Source of the DNA: Pterobdella sp. o SKG-2022
Taxonomy: Eukaryota; Annelida; Clitellata; Hirudinida; Piscicolidae
Direction: 5' to 3'
DNA length: 64,000 nt
Assembly (NCBI GenBank): GCA_964035795.1
Contig: OZ038321.1
Coordinates: 9,700,294-9,764,293, forward strand
Shown one piece after another: positions 1-9,123 of the stretch; the first letter of the stretch is position 1, and the number at the start of each line of letters is the position of its first letter. A program made the position numbers and the translations under genes. The notes beneath the pieces were generated by a model. The model made no database searches. It had not been told where the DNA came from and was given only the letters and a program-made list of their open reading frames with translations.

Positions 1-679
1 GAAATCTAGAATGGGAGCGTTAATACGAAATAGTTAAAATTACTCTGACAAAATCTGAGATGATAGGATAAAAAATGAGAAAATTTTTAACATTACTGGC
101 TCCGCTCATCCTTTCTTGCTTAAACTTTATCGTTTGCTTGAACAATTAATTACCACAATGCGCCTCTTTCTACAATGGGCTTTTTTTTAGCAAATAAATT
201 TACAAAAGTCGACATGCATAGCAGAATATATGAGTGATGTCAAGCAAGTTTTATTACAAGGCATTTAAGAAGGGAGTAATGTTAATTTTTAGTATACACT
301 CAACTTTCAATTTTACTGTAATGAAGACATGGCATCTGGTAATTAAAAAATACCATTACCAAATTCACGCAGAAAAATTCTTTTGAGCTACTGCTGAAAA
401 CAATCTTAGTCAAAATGTAAGAACTATGTTTGTATGTTCTCGTTCCAGAGTTTGTAACAACAATTCGGAACAGCGTTTTTAATAGTTTTATTCTAGATGA
501 AGTGTGAACTGAAAATAGTGTCACAAGTTTTCATTATGAATCATAAGTCTCAAAACTCTTCATTAATCTTGACAAAACAACATTGATTGAAAATTCGGAT
601 TGCAAATTTGGATTATTTGCGAGAATTAAAGAGTTTTTTTTGATAATTATAGTAAAGTGAGATATATTACAAACTAACT
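1..679. other. AT-rich sequence, no supported gene
   Basis: No convincing coding sequence is visible. A stretch around 90-180 on the plus strand vaguely resembles the LINE 3' region near 8075-8130 (both carry a sequence beginning ttactggctc and later ttttatcgtttgc), so it may be a very short LINE remnant. The resemblance is too short to call. By position this is probably deep inside an intron of the ABCG-like gene, whose later exons lie off the left edge. Confidence 0.4.
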
Positions 680-1177
680 ATGAAAAAAATTGAATTAGAA
701 GGGGAAATGACGCAAAGCAGACCGAAAAAGCATGATATCAAATGCCCGTGCAAGAACAAAATAAGTGAGGTTATAGACATCAAATGTGTTGCGTGCAAAC
801 TCAAATGGCGCACACACTGTGCATGTTTAAAAAGACTAACCAAACAATCAGTCGACACTTATTGAATGAAAATGCTCTAAATGCTTCATATTTACATTTA
901 TAAAGAAAAAAACAAAAGAAATACAAAGAGAATAATAAAAAAAAGAATTTAAAATATTGAACCCATTATTAAAAAAATGGAGAAAAGAATACAAGAAACG
1001 AAAACATATGCTCAAATAACAAAGTCCAATTTGACTGCTGGAACATCTGTTAAGATGATCAACAATGTAAAACAGATAATAGATTATGACAAAATTGAAG
1101 GAAATAAAAAAGAGAACAATCTCACTGTTAAAAGAGTTGCAGATATTAAAAGAACGATATCGTTCTCTAAAGTCCAA
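680..1177 (+). pseudogene. Possible LINE ORF1 remnant with PHD/zinc-finger-like N-terminus
   Basis: Two short plus-strand reading frames (680-865 and 977-1204) look like pieces of one broken protein. The first has a Cys/His pattern, CPCKNK..CVACKLKW.THCAC, like the PHD-type zinc finger found in ORF1 proteins of CR1-type LINEs. The second is lysine-rich and coiled-coil-like, with YAQITKS followed by basic residues, as in ORF1 linkers. They are in different frames separated by a stop and poly-A-rich sequence, so the gene is dead. No ORF2 follows directly. The assignment rests on the Cys/His spacing only; a fragment of a cellular PHD protein is a possible alternative. Confidence 0.35.
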
Positions 1178-1320
1178 ACCTGGCCTCTTCGTGGTGGGTG
1201 GTAGTAACGGGTTCGTGTCAAAGCTATGCCGTCAGTAACTTATGTTCCTGGAAAGGCCTCCCAAGGCGGACAGGTTTGACACTGACAGTGCAAAGCTATG
1301 ACTTGGCTAACATAAGATAA
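1160..1320. other. Unidentified GC-richer island
   Basis: About 160 bases are clearly more GC-rich than their surroundings, containing ggcctcttcgtggtgggtgg, then ggaaaggcctcccaaggcgg and two copies of the short string caaagctatg. No long reading frame crosses it. It could be the 5' UTR or internal promoter of a LINE, or a SINE-like fragment, but no tRNA A/B box pair was found. Confidence 0.3.
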
Positions 1321-1689
1321 TGGTAGTAAAAAACGTTCAATAATGAAACTAAAAAATGAGGAGAGCTTGTGAACATTTACAGAAAAATGGCAAAAGCTCC
1401 AAAACACAATCTAGTCATTAGATAAACAAAGACCTTTGCAGAGCATATGGAGAAAGGGTTTTTTTAGCCAGAAAAAAAAGGGATCTAAAACTAAACAAAT
1501 CTAAGCCACCAAAACCAAAAAAAGAACAATAATGGGAATATGAGTTATTTCAGAAATAGCATTTTTAATGACAATATTTCAAATGTAACCAAGCTGACCT
1601 TATTCAGATCTACTGAAATGATATCCAATTCATATACAATAAAAAAGATTTATAATGGCATGAAGATTAATAAAACTAGCTAGAGCGCT

Positions 1690-1800
1690 TACGAATGGTA
1701 AAACGCAACAAACGACCACATCTCCAAAACTTGTGTGCCCACAAACAAGAATTCGAAACACAACTGCAAGGCAAATTTTAGGTATTTTTGAAGTCTAAAA
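1690..1800 (+). repeat. Repeated coding-like module (copy 1), family unknown
   Basis: The plus strand here can encode RNKRPHLQ..CAHK.EFETQLQ. Nearly the same peptide, RCNKRPHLQ..SAHKREFETQLQ, is encoded on the minus strand at 54187-54340. The match continues on both sides at nucleotide level, for example the shared ttcgaa and cacaactgcaa stretches. The frame here ends in a stop soon after GKF. Two dispersed copies in opposite orientation indicate a transposable element or a processed gene fragment. I do not recognise the family. Confidence 0.5.
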
Positions 1801-1883
1801 TTGATGCTGATTTTTTAATTTTCATTAAGTTTCCTCAAATGCGCCTTTCCGCCAAAATTTTTAATCTTAATATTTTCAGTCGT

Positions 1884-2306
1884 TCAATATGTTAATGATT
1901 TTATGAAGACATTGTTTGCGAAAGTCTTCAATTTGTCGATATATTTGAGTATATACAACTCGTTTTTGGGGCAATAAGGGATTTTGAAGTGTAATCTTCT
2001 CTGGTTTTCAAAAAGCCATTGTGGAATCAGCCTATCTTCCCTAGAAGCATAAAATTGATCGAAAACCGAGTCGATGAACTTGTCAGAAAAGCCCGCGCGT
2101 TTGTATTTCTTTTGTATTTCACTTCGTTCCAGTTGGAAGTCAGACCCAATTCTGCTTGCTCTATATGCAAATCTTTTTACTGTGAGTTTGATTGTTCTGC
2201 GGTTTCTCAAGTGTTTTTGAGATTGCTGCATATTTTTTTTTGTTTTTGATTCTAGTTTGTCTTTCATACTCGTAAAAAAAGCATTGACTAAAAAACTCAA
2301 CTGCAA
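1884..2306 (-). pseudogene. Penelope-like element RT C-terminal/linker fragment
   Basis: A 140-residue open frame contains KRFAYRASRIGSDFQLE, then IQKKYKRAGFSDKFIDSVF, and near the end IPYCPKNELYILKYIDKL. This layout (thumb, then an IPY.P..E..lk..i.kl linker) resembles the region between the reverse transcriptase and the GIY-YIG endonuclease of Penelope-like elements. No RT catalytic motif or GIY-YIG sequence is attached, so this is a truncated copy. It lies in the transcribed orientation of the ABCG-like host gene, probably inside its third intron. A different retroelement thumb is possible. Confidence 0.5.
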
Positions 2307-2309
2307 TTT

Positions 2310-2692
2310 GCAACAGCAGAGCTTTGACTCACAGGATACTGGGTCTGACTGGGCGACTTTTAGAGATATCTTCTATGCTGCAGCTAGAAGTGGTAAGTAC
2401 CTCTAAACAAAAACACAACGACTGGTTCGATGAAAACAATGAACGCATTCAGTCCTTGTTGGATGAAAAACACCGTCTCTACAGAGCACACATCATCGAC
2501 CCGTCATCTACAGCGAAGAAAGCTGCATTCTGCAATATTAGGAGAAGTATACAGCTAAAGCTGCATCGAATGCAGGATAAATGGCTCAGCGAGAAAGCCG
2601 ACAAAAGCCAAGTTTTTGGTGATTACAATCCCTTGAAGTTTTTCTTCAGAATGATACAATACCACATGACTTCCGACGTGTTTCTAAATTAG
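2310..2692 (+). pseudogene. APE-type LINE fragment: endonuclease-RT linker
   Basis: The plus strand encodes DWATFRDIFYAAAR in one frame and, after a frameshift near 2395, HNDWFDENNERIQSLL, then STAKKAAF and KLHRMQDKWLSEKADK. These are the hallmarks of the linker between the APE endonuclease and the reverse transcriptase in a widespread animal LINE group. The same DWFDEN signature appears in the minus-strand LINEs near 16.3 and 28.0 kb. The piece is short and contains neither endonuclease nor RT catalytic motifs, so it is a dead 5'- and 3'-truncated insertion. Confidence 0.7.
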
Positions 2693-2699
2693 AAACCGG

Positions 2700-3299
2700 T
2701 TGCGGGATCACTGATAAACATTTGATTTAAAAAACCGCTTGTATTTATACTTTTACTGAATAAGTGGAGTTCATTGAATTTTCACGCAGAGCTTCGTACT
2801 TTTAAAATAAATATAGTTTGTTTTCAGTATTTTCATTGTTACTTTGGTTTGAAAAATCATTTTATTCAAAATAACATTTCTAGATTGCGATAGTTTTTAT
2901 CCATGCGATGATGTCACTATAAAATATTCAAAATAATATGAAAAACTTACCTAATTTAGACTTGGAGAAAAAAAAATATTTGAAATTAAAAATTTATATA
3001 AAATGGAAATTTCAAAATTAAAAGATCTTTAAAATAAAAATTAGATAAAGAATAAAAAAACAAAAAAACATCAATATTCATTCCGTGGAAAAAGACGAAG
3101 AAAAATCTCTAGAACAACAAATAATGCATATATAGTTAAAGGTTTGATAACCTAGAATAAAGCCAAAGAAAAGGCCTTTATCAGAAAATAATGCAATAAC
3201 CAAACGTAAAATAAACGTTTTATTAGCACCTCTTTAACAAAACGAGTTTATTAGAACTGCGCATTAAATTTAAGATATCAAAATGATTCATCTACTAAC
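2700..3299. other. AT-rich intronic sequence, nothing recognised
   Basis: This AT-rich stretch begins the third intron of the ABCG-like gene, just downstream of the donor at 3299/3298 on the minus strand. No exon with an ABC signature motif or Walker B was found here or further left, so the intron continues past the window edge. Confidence 0.5.
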
Positions 3300-3489
3300 G
3301 ATTTCTTTTTTCTCTCTTTTGGTCATTTTTTCAGAAAGTTTGAGGTTCGCAGCACACATCATGGCTTCTTTCACAGTAATGTGGGATAAAAGGTGATCAT
3401 CCTGCATAATGTAGCACGACATTTTTCTGAACGTTCGTGGGTCTCTTTCTTTTCCGTTAACTGTGATTTCACCAAACACTGATTCAGTC
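3300..3489 (-). CDS. ABCG1/ABCG4-like transporter, exon 3 (Q-loop region)
   Basis: This 190-bp exon continues the nucleotide-binding domain. It is bounded by an acceptor ttgttttag at 3490 and a donor GTTAGT starting at 3299. The codon split with exon 2 (CG+G) restores an arginine in GYR-TESVFGEITVNG. It encodes VNGKERDPRTFRKMSCYIMQDD, containing the Q-loop glutamine typical of ABCG proteins, and then HITVKEAMMCAANLKL and KREKKEI. MQDD and VKEAMM are characteristic of the ABCG1/ABCG4 (White) subfamily. The exon ends in phase 0. The signature motif, Walker B and the six transmembrane helices must lie in exons off the left edge. Confidence 0.9.
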
Positions 3490-4359
3490 CTAAAACAAGT
3501 TGAAAGGATATAAAATATATATAAAATAAATTATACATAATATAATACATTAAACGACAACACAATAGCGTCAAGTCAACGAAAAGGGAACTAAAATAAT
3601 GAAATGAATGGAAAAATGTGAAAACGAAAAAAAATCTGGGTAACATAACCGCTTGTATGAAATGGATTAAATGAAATTGATTTAATAAACATAGATGAAA
3701 TATTGAAAAAAAAAATAAAAATTCATTATAAAAATGTAAAAAAATGAAACTTATAAAAGTGAAAATCATGAAAAATAAAAACCAAAATGTAACATTTTAA
3801 AGACATCTTAATGTGCTTATAAGCAATATTCAACAATTTTCAACGTCGATTTATGAGCAAATTTTATCGCAAAACATTAGTTTTATGATAAAGCAAACTT
3901 ATCGAAAACTCTTGCTAATTTCGCTTAATAAATTTACTCAAATTTTGTTATGAATAGACTTTGAAACTTGTAAGAAAATCAAAAAAAAATATATAAGAAT
4001 TTCGAATATACCAACCAAAAATTAAAAAACATCAGTGAATTTGAAATAATTTAATTTCATTGTTTTCAAATAAATATTGAATAATTAATTTGGTTAGATA
4101 ACTTGATTATAAAACCAGAAAATATAATTTTCACAGGGAGGACGACAGAGGGACCTGACTTTTATTCATAAAATGTAAATTATGTAAACAAAATTTGTTT
4201 TCCCTCGTTTTAATTTCATATACGAATATAGATAGTTTTGGTTATATAATATATCAAAATTTTTTTCTTTCTCAAAAATAGTCTTGCAATACCTAAACTT
4301 CTTTTCCTTCTTTGGTAATCCCCCAGCTATCGCGAACACGTGCTTTCAATAAAACATGA
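3490..4359. other. AT-rich intron 2 sequence, no gene
   Basis: Low-complexity AT-rich sequence at the 3' end of intron 2. A segment near 3785-3860 resembles part of 58255-58330, partly in inverted order (sharing tttcaacgtc and a cttaataag-like string). It may be a scrap of the restriction-endonuclease LINE family, but it is too short to annotate. Confidence 0.4.
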
Positions 4360-4835
4360 GCAAACGCTTAGAGAAGCCGCCTCTCTTCACGAGTAGCATG
4401 TCGGTCTTTGATCTCTAATGTTCTCAATAACTTTAACAAGCACCGGTTGGACAGAGGTTGAAATCGTTGCGGCGATAAAAGCCTGGGTTGAAAAAAATCT
4501 TTAAATTCTTTCTAACCCTAAAATCCAACGCAATTGGGATGAAATCATGTGTGCAGAGTTATACAGCCAATTGAAAAAAACTTTGAATTAACACAAACTT
4601 GAAACCTTAGTATCTGCCTTACATAATTGGTCTGGTGTCTGGCTGAGCTGTTTGCCACTCAGCAACGGGCAGGCGGCTAGACAACGAATCTTTCAAGATT
4701 GCGGTGTTCCTTCGTCTTGGACTGAGTTCAAGTTCTCCGCACAAATTCGCTGCGGAGCTCAAATAGACGTTTTTGGCAGACATCCGTTATCTTGCAAACT
4801 ACAGTATAAAACAAAAGTCAGTGGAACACTTTAAA
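4360..4835 (+). pseudogene. LINE C-terminal fragment with CGA..DvfGrH..SC motif
   Basis: Broken plus-strand frames read LYSQLKKTLN, then HNWSGVWLSCLPLSNGQA, and later FSAQIRCGAQIDVFGRHPL followed by SCK. The order WSG.WL..LPLS then CGA.IDVFGRH.LSC matches a conserved C-terminal region of a LINE group common in animal genomes (the part after the RT, with a presumed metal-binding Cys/His cluster). Stops and frame breaks show it is inactive. The RT itself is missing. I do not assign a clade name. Confidence 0.5.
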
Positions 4836-4848
4836 TTTCAACATAAAG

Positions 4849-5872
4849 ATGAAATTAAGCTACTTAAATTGTTTAAATAATTTCCAATTTATATATGTTA
4901 TTAAGAATCGTGTATTGAACAACTTTCAATTTCAAAAGGTTTGCGTTCTACAATTAAAAACCGAACCTGGTATCATTACCATCTTCAACACCTACTCACC
5001 TCATAGTCTCATCAACCAAAAATATAAAACAAAAGCAGAAGAGTTTTACTGCAGCATCCACAAAACTGTTGAAGAAACCAAAACAGCATCATGATTTTTA
5101 TTGGAGGTGACTTCAAGTAAGAAAAAAGATATATCATGATGAAAAATGCTGTGGACAATATTCCAGAGGTATTCGTAATGAGAATGGCTCAAGACTTAGG
5201 ACTTTCTGTCAATTTTATGATCTCATTATTACTAATATCCTGTTCCAACACCCTGCTAAACACATAAAAACTTGGACAAGTAACAGAAAGAACAATAATA
5301 ATGGTATTACAAAAATATATAACCAAATAGACAATGTTATCTGCTAATAGAATCAAAGAGCTATTATTACTAACTCAAGAGCTTATGGTAGAACAGAACT
5401 CAACTCTGACCATAAAATTGTTATTTGTAGAATAAATCTCAAAAAAATGTATCAAAATCGAAAGGAGATGACAGAAAGAAACAATTCAAAAAAAGAAATT
5501 AATTATGAAATGTTTAAAGAATGCAGAATATAAAAACCAAATTAAATGTAAAATTAATAATACTGAAAACATCACTCGGGATTCTTTAGAAGATATAATG
5601 AAACAACCAGCTATAGAAACAGTAGGCAAAAGAAAAAAGATAAAAGAAGGATATGAATTCAACAATGAAATACAACATCTCTCTACAATGCAAAAAGAGA
5701 TTAGAATAAAAATGAACACCACAAACAATAAAATTAATAAAGCAAAATGGAAAAATAAAAGAAATAAAATTCTTCCTGAAATAAGAAAACTTTGCCAAAA
5801 AGCTTATGAAAAATGCTTAGAAGAGCAATTACAGCTTATGGAAAAGTACAGAGCATAAACGGACTTTTCAAG
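4849..5872 (+). pseudogene. APE-type LINE fragment: endonuclease and linker
   Basis: The plus strand carries a decayed APE endonuclease: PGIITIFNTYSPHS, then EEFYCSIHK, a broken GGDF motif near 5103, NENGSRLRTFCQFYDLIITN, FQHPAKHIKTWTS, and YNQIDNVI with SDHKIVICR near 5410-5430. These correspond to the central and C-terminal endonuclease motifs (GDFN, TW, ID.I, SDH). A lysine-rich frame at 5505-5858 is the linker toward the RT. Several frameshifts and stops break it. It ends near the (TA)n tract at 5935, and a matching RT N-terminus appears at 6695-6849, so both may have belonged to one element split by other sequence. Confidence 0.65.
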
Positions 5873-5931
5873 CCATGAAATTCATCTATAGGAAAATTCC
5901 AGATAAATTATTTCTTAATGAGCAAGAGAAT

Positions 5932-5934
<3 letters not shown>

Positions 5935-5988
<54 letters not shown>
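5935..5988. repeat. (TA)27 microsatellite
   Basis: An uninterrupted run of alternating A and T, 54 bases long. Confidence 0.98.
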
Positions 5989-5991
<3 letters not shown>

Positions 5992-6059
5992 CGTGTTTAT
6001 CCTATGTTTATAGGCATCACTTTTTCGACAAATTTTCTCCATATTCCCGTCTTGACACA

Positions 6060-6690
6060 TTTCTATTTTTTTCTATGTTTAGGTTTGTGTCTCTTAAGAT
6101 AGTCTTTTACCATGTAAGAGGGGGTCTTCCTCGCTTTTTTTTTCAGGTCTTTTTACTTCCTCTAGAGCGTTGCGCGCAGGAGTTTCCTCTGGGAGCCTTA
6201 TCAGATGCCCTAACCGGTTGAAGCGTCTTTGTTTTATTTTCGAGCTCCATGGTGTGTCTATTTTTGATATTCTATCTAAGTCGTTGTTTGAAATAGTTTT
6301 AGGCCAACGAATATTAATTATTTGTCTTAAAAGTCTTCTATGAAACGCATCTATCTTATCTTCTTGGATTTGTGTTAATACCCATAGCTCGCTGTTGTAG
6401 AGAAACACTTTCTGCGTATGCTTTGAAGCTCCGTATCTTGTGGTCTATACTTATTTTTTTACTGGTTGTGCTTTTTTATTGTGTTTATTGTTTATATTTT
6501 TCTGTTTTCTATGTCAGTGTTGTTGTGTATGCAGATTTCTAGGATTTTACATTTTTTCCATTTTTGAGGTGAGGTAACGCTAGAAATTGAATATTCTTCA
6601 GATTTTTTAATATTTATTTCAAGGTTGTATTGTGCTAACTATATTGGTATTTTTGATTTGACATTTTCTGTGTTGTTTTGAGGTTGTAAC
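6060..6690 (-). pseudogene. LINE RT C-terminal fragment, minus strand
   Basis: The minus strand encodes, from high to low coordinates, YNLEINIKKSEEYSIS, KWKKCKILE, and then a 104-residue frame (6094-6408) with FLYNSELWVLT, DAFHRRLLRQIINIRWPKT, and KQRRFNRLGHLIRLPEETPA. The order LYNSELW..T, FHRRLLR.I..I.WP and R...LGH..RLP is the standard region after the RT palm in many animal LINEs. Frame breaks lie upstream of the long frame. It is in the opposite orientation to the flanking plus-strand LINE pieces at 4849-5872 and 6695-6849. Confidence 0.7.
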
Positions 6691-6694
6691 CCAG

Positions 6695-6849
6695 GTGTTC
6701 TACCACAAAAAATTTTATAAACTACCTAACAACAACCAAAATCCAATATTGCAACAATCTCTCAATGACCCAATAAGTTTTAATGAAGTTAAGCTAGCTA
6801 TAAGTAAACTAAATAATAATAAAGCTAAAGGTGTAGATGAGATCCCATC
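6695..6849 (+). pseudogene. LINE reverse transcriptase N-terminus, cut by gap
   Basis: The frame encodes NDPISFNEVKLAISKLNNNK followed by AKGVDEIP. The signature eV..AI.kLnn.KA.G.DeIP marks the start of a LINE reverse transcriptase. It runs directly into the assembly gap, so the rest is unknown. Confidence 0.7.
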
Positions 6850-7049
6850 NNNNNNNNNNNNNNNNNNNNNNNNNNNNNNNNNNNNNNNNNNNNNNNNNNN
6901 NNNNNNNNNNNNNNNNNNNNNNNNNNNNNNNNNNNNNNNNNNNNNNNNNNNNNNNNNNNNNNNNNNNNNNNNNNNNNNNNNNNNNNNNNNNNNNNNNNNN
7001 NNNNNNNNNNNNNNNNNNNNNNNNNNNNNNNNNNNNNNNNNNNNNNNNN
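6850..7049. other. Assembly gap of 200 N
   Basis: Exactly 200 undetermined bases. The round size suggests a placeholder of fixed length, so the true distance between 6849 and 7050 is unknown. It lies inside intron 2 and within LINE sequence. Confidence 0.97.
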
Positions 7050-7480
7050 TGCTTACTCGAAATGCTTGATAACATCTCGAAATTTTTTAAAAGATAGGCT
7101 GGACCTTCATTATGCAAACACTCAAATATCAGCAGCAGAACCACTAGTCAATTCTCTCATCAATTTTAAGCCAATGCAGATCTATTAAAACATGATTGTT
7201 CGTTTTTTCAGATACCTGTAATAAGCCTAGCTGCTGTGTTGATTAGAAATTTAAGTACGTTTTTAATATTTCTTTGACCGTATTGAATTGTTCAACATAA
7301 GAAACTTCAACTTAATTCTTCTCAATTTTTGAAATAAACTACTGTACTACATTAAAAGTGTTTTTATCTTTCGTTGTTATTTTCCCCATCAGTTCAACAT
7401 TTTGAATTATTGTAGTCCTATGTCATGTAATCAAGAACTTTTATCAAATGCTTTAGTATATTCATGTTTTATATAAGCTA
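7050..7480 (-). pseudogene. CR1/L2-like LINE RT C-terminal fragment
   Basis: Read on the minus strand from about 7290, broken frames give INTAARLITGI, NEQSCF, and then VLLLIFECLHNEGPAYLLKNF. The same segment in the better-preserved copies reads ITARLITGTRKFDH (22.3 kb) and KVLLLMFKCLRNEGLAYLSK (57.2 kb). It is therefore a decayed copy of the same CR1/L2-like family. Its 3' end is lost in the assembly gap. Confidence 0.6.
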
Positions 7481-7609
7481 CAGTATTAAATCAGTTGGTG
7501 CCTTTTTAGACATTGGTGTATTTCTTTTTACACGGAACTATGGTAAGTTTTGCAAGCCTGCGAAATTTCGATGTCGTTCGCGAATGGGTTTTGACGATGA
7601 TGATGCTTT

Positions 7610-8440
7610 ATGTCCATTTTCTCCCAGCTAGCTACAGAACCTTTTTTACTGCTTTAGAAGTGCATGCAAAACTATAAGCCTGAAATAAACTGTGATCATG
7701 TCTGTAGGCTTTGATAATAATAATAATTTTAAAGTCAACGAGTCTTTGCTAAAAAAAGATAATGTTTTTGGCTATCTTGGTTTTTCGCTAACTAAATGTA
7801 CCAATTTCGATCATGAAGTCACTCTTAGAATAAGAAAGGCTTCTACAGCTCTTGATCGACAAACAAAGCAAAGCTTGAGCTAATCAGCATTTCATCATTT
7901 GCATTAAAGTCAGATTTTATAAAGCATGTGTTCTTAGCATTCTTCTTTATGGCACTGTAACTTGGGCAACATATCAAAAACAGGAATCTAGACTCAATGC
8001 TTTTCATACAAGGTGTTCGAGATTTTTTTTTTAAAAAAACCTGAAAATAGCGAAATGACACATAAAAAGCTATTTGAGATTACTGGCTCTGCTTTTTCAT
8101 GTTGAAGTTTTATCGTTTGCGATAGACCGGACACTTGAACCGCATGCCAAATCACTGCATCTCTCGTTTTCATTTCCAGGGTGTACTAGAAAGATTGTAA
8201 TCGCCCATTGGATAGGTTATATCTCAGATGCAAAAAATGTTTTAAAACGCATTATGAAAGACTTATGTTTCACCTGATATCTGAACTGAGCTTTCATGCG
8301 ACGGCAGCGGCTAGAGGTACATGTTATACAAAGCACGCAGTCTCGATTAAAGAAATTATGTTGATAAACTAGGATATTCGGTTGATACGATCTTAAAGCC
8401 TCATAAATGGAATTAATCTAAGCAGGGTCATGCTTGACAA
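7610..8440 (+). pseudogene. APE-type LINE fragment: RT palm end to C-terminus
   Basis: Plus-strand frames, with several shifts, read LQNLFYCFRSACKTISLK, then NESLLKKDNVFGYLGFSLTK, and DHEVTLRIRKASTALDR. They correspond to the region just after the RT catalytic motif (LKKT, YLGS.L) of the same LINE group seen at 14.8-17 and 25.6-28 kb. A decayed C-terminal domain follows (HKKLFEITGSA). The catalytic YxDD itself is not preserved in a readable form. Stops and frame changes show it is dead. Confidence 0.65.
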
Positions 8441-8600
8441 ATTCTGCCAACCTTACCGAATTAACTATTTTGGTTCTTTTTCTGTTTGAACATTTAGGCA
8501 CTATACAAATTTTTTTCTATTACCACTTTCTAAAGTTTAATCATTTTATAATGTACTTGATACAATACACGCAGCAAAAATATCATGAATGGTCAAGTAC

Positions 8601-8718
8601 CGGTATCCAGCAAGAATGTTCATAAGAGAGGATTTGCCTGCCCCACTTGGTCCCATGATGGCGGTCATAGTGCCTGACCTGATCTTCCCCGAAATACCTT
8701 TCAGTATTGTCTTGCTTG
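8601..8718 (-). CDS. ABCG1/ABCG4-like transporter, exon 2 (Walker A)
   Basis: This 118-bp exon encodes [20 protein letters not shown] followed by the Walker A motif GPSGAGKS and LMNILAGYR. The Walker A loop binds the ATP phosphates. The acceptor is ataccag, ending at 8719, and the donor is GTACTT, starting at 8600. The split codons fit exon 1 (A+CA gives Thr) and exon 3 (CG+G gives Arg), so the three exons form one continuous frame. NILAGYR after Walker A is typical of ABCG half-transporters. The exon is 5,111 bp from exon 3 and 10,720 bp from exon 1. Confidence 0.92.
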
Positions 8719-9123
8719 CTGGTATATGTTTAAAATTGAAATTCAATTTTTAATGTTCATTTATCCTACACAAACTAAAAAGCATACTAAAAAACTACTC
8801 GTTTATTAGTTATTTAATAAATAAAAAACATGAAATTCAAATAATAAATGAAAATCATGAATTCATTTTCTTTTAAATATCTTTTTCATGTGAGAGATGC
8901 AATAAATAATAATTTTAAATTGTATTTTTGATATTCAAAAAACGCTTGTTTAAAAATTTAATTTCTTTTGTTTTACAATGGTTTGAAAAAATCAAAGTAA
9001 AGATTTAAACTAAGAATTATGCTAGATTTTTCCCCAAGTGTCCTTTTTTTAAAATCCACTCCCATGTTATTATGGATTGAACAGGTTTCTTAATGGCTTT
9101 CATCCACTCCGTACGGTCTGGAA

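Noticed and set aside
2700..3299. Search for the next transporter exon (ABC signature and Walker B)
   Set aside because: No frame with LSGGQ-like or hydrophobic-DEPTSG-like sequence on the minus strand in 1-3299; the exon must be outside the window.
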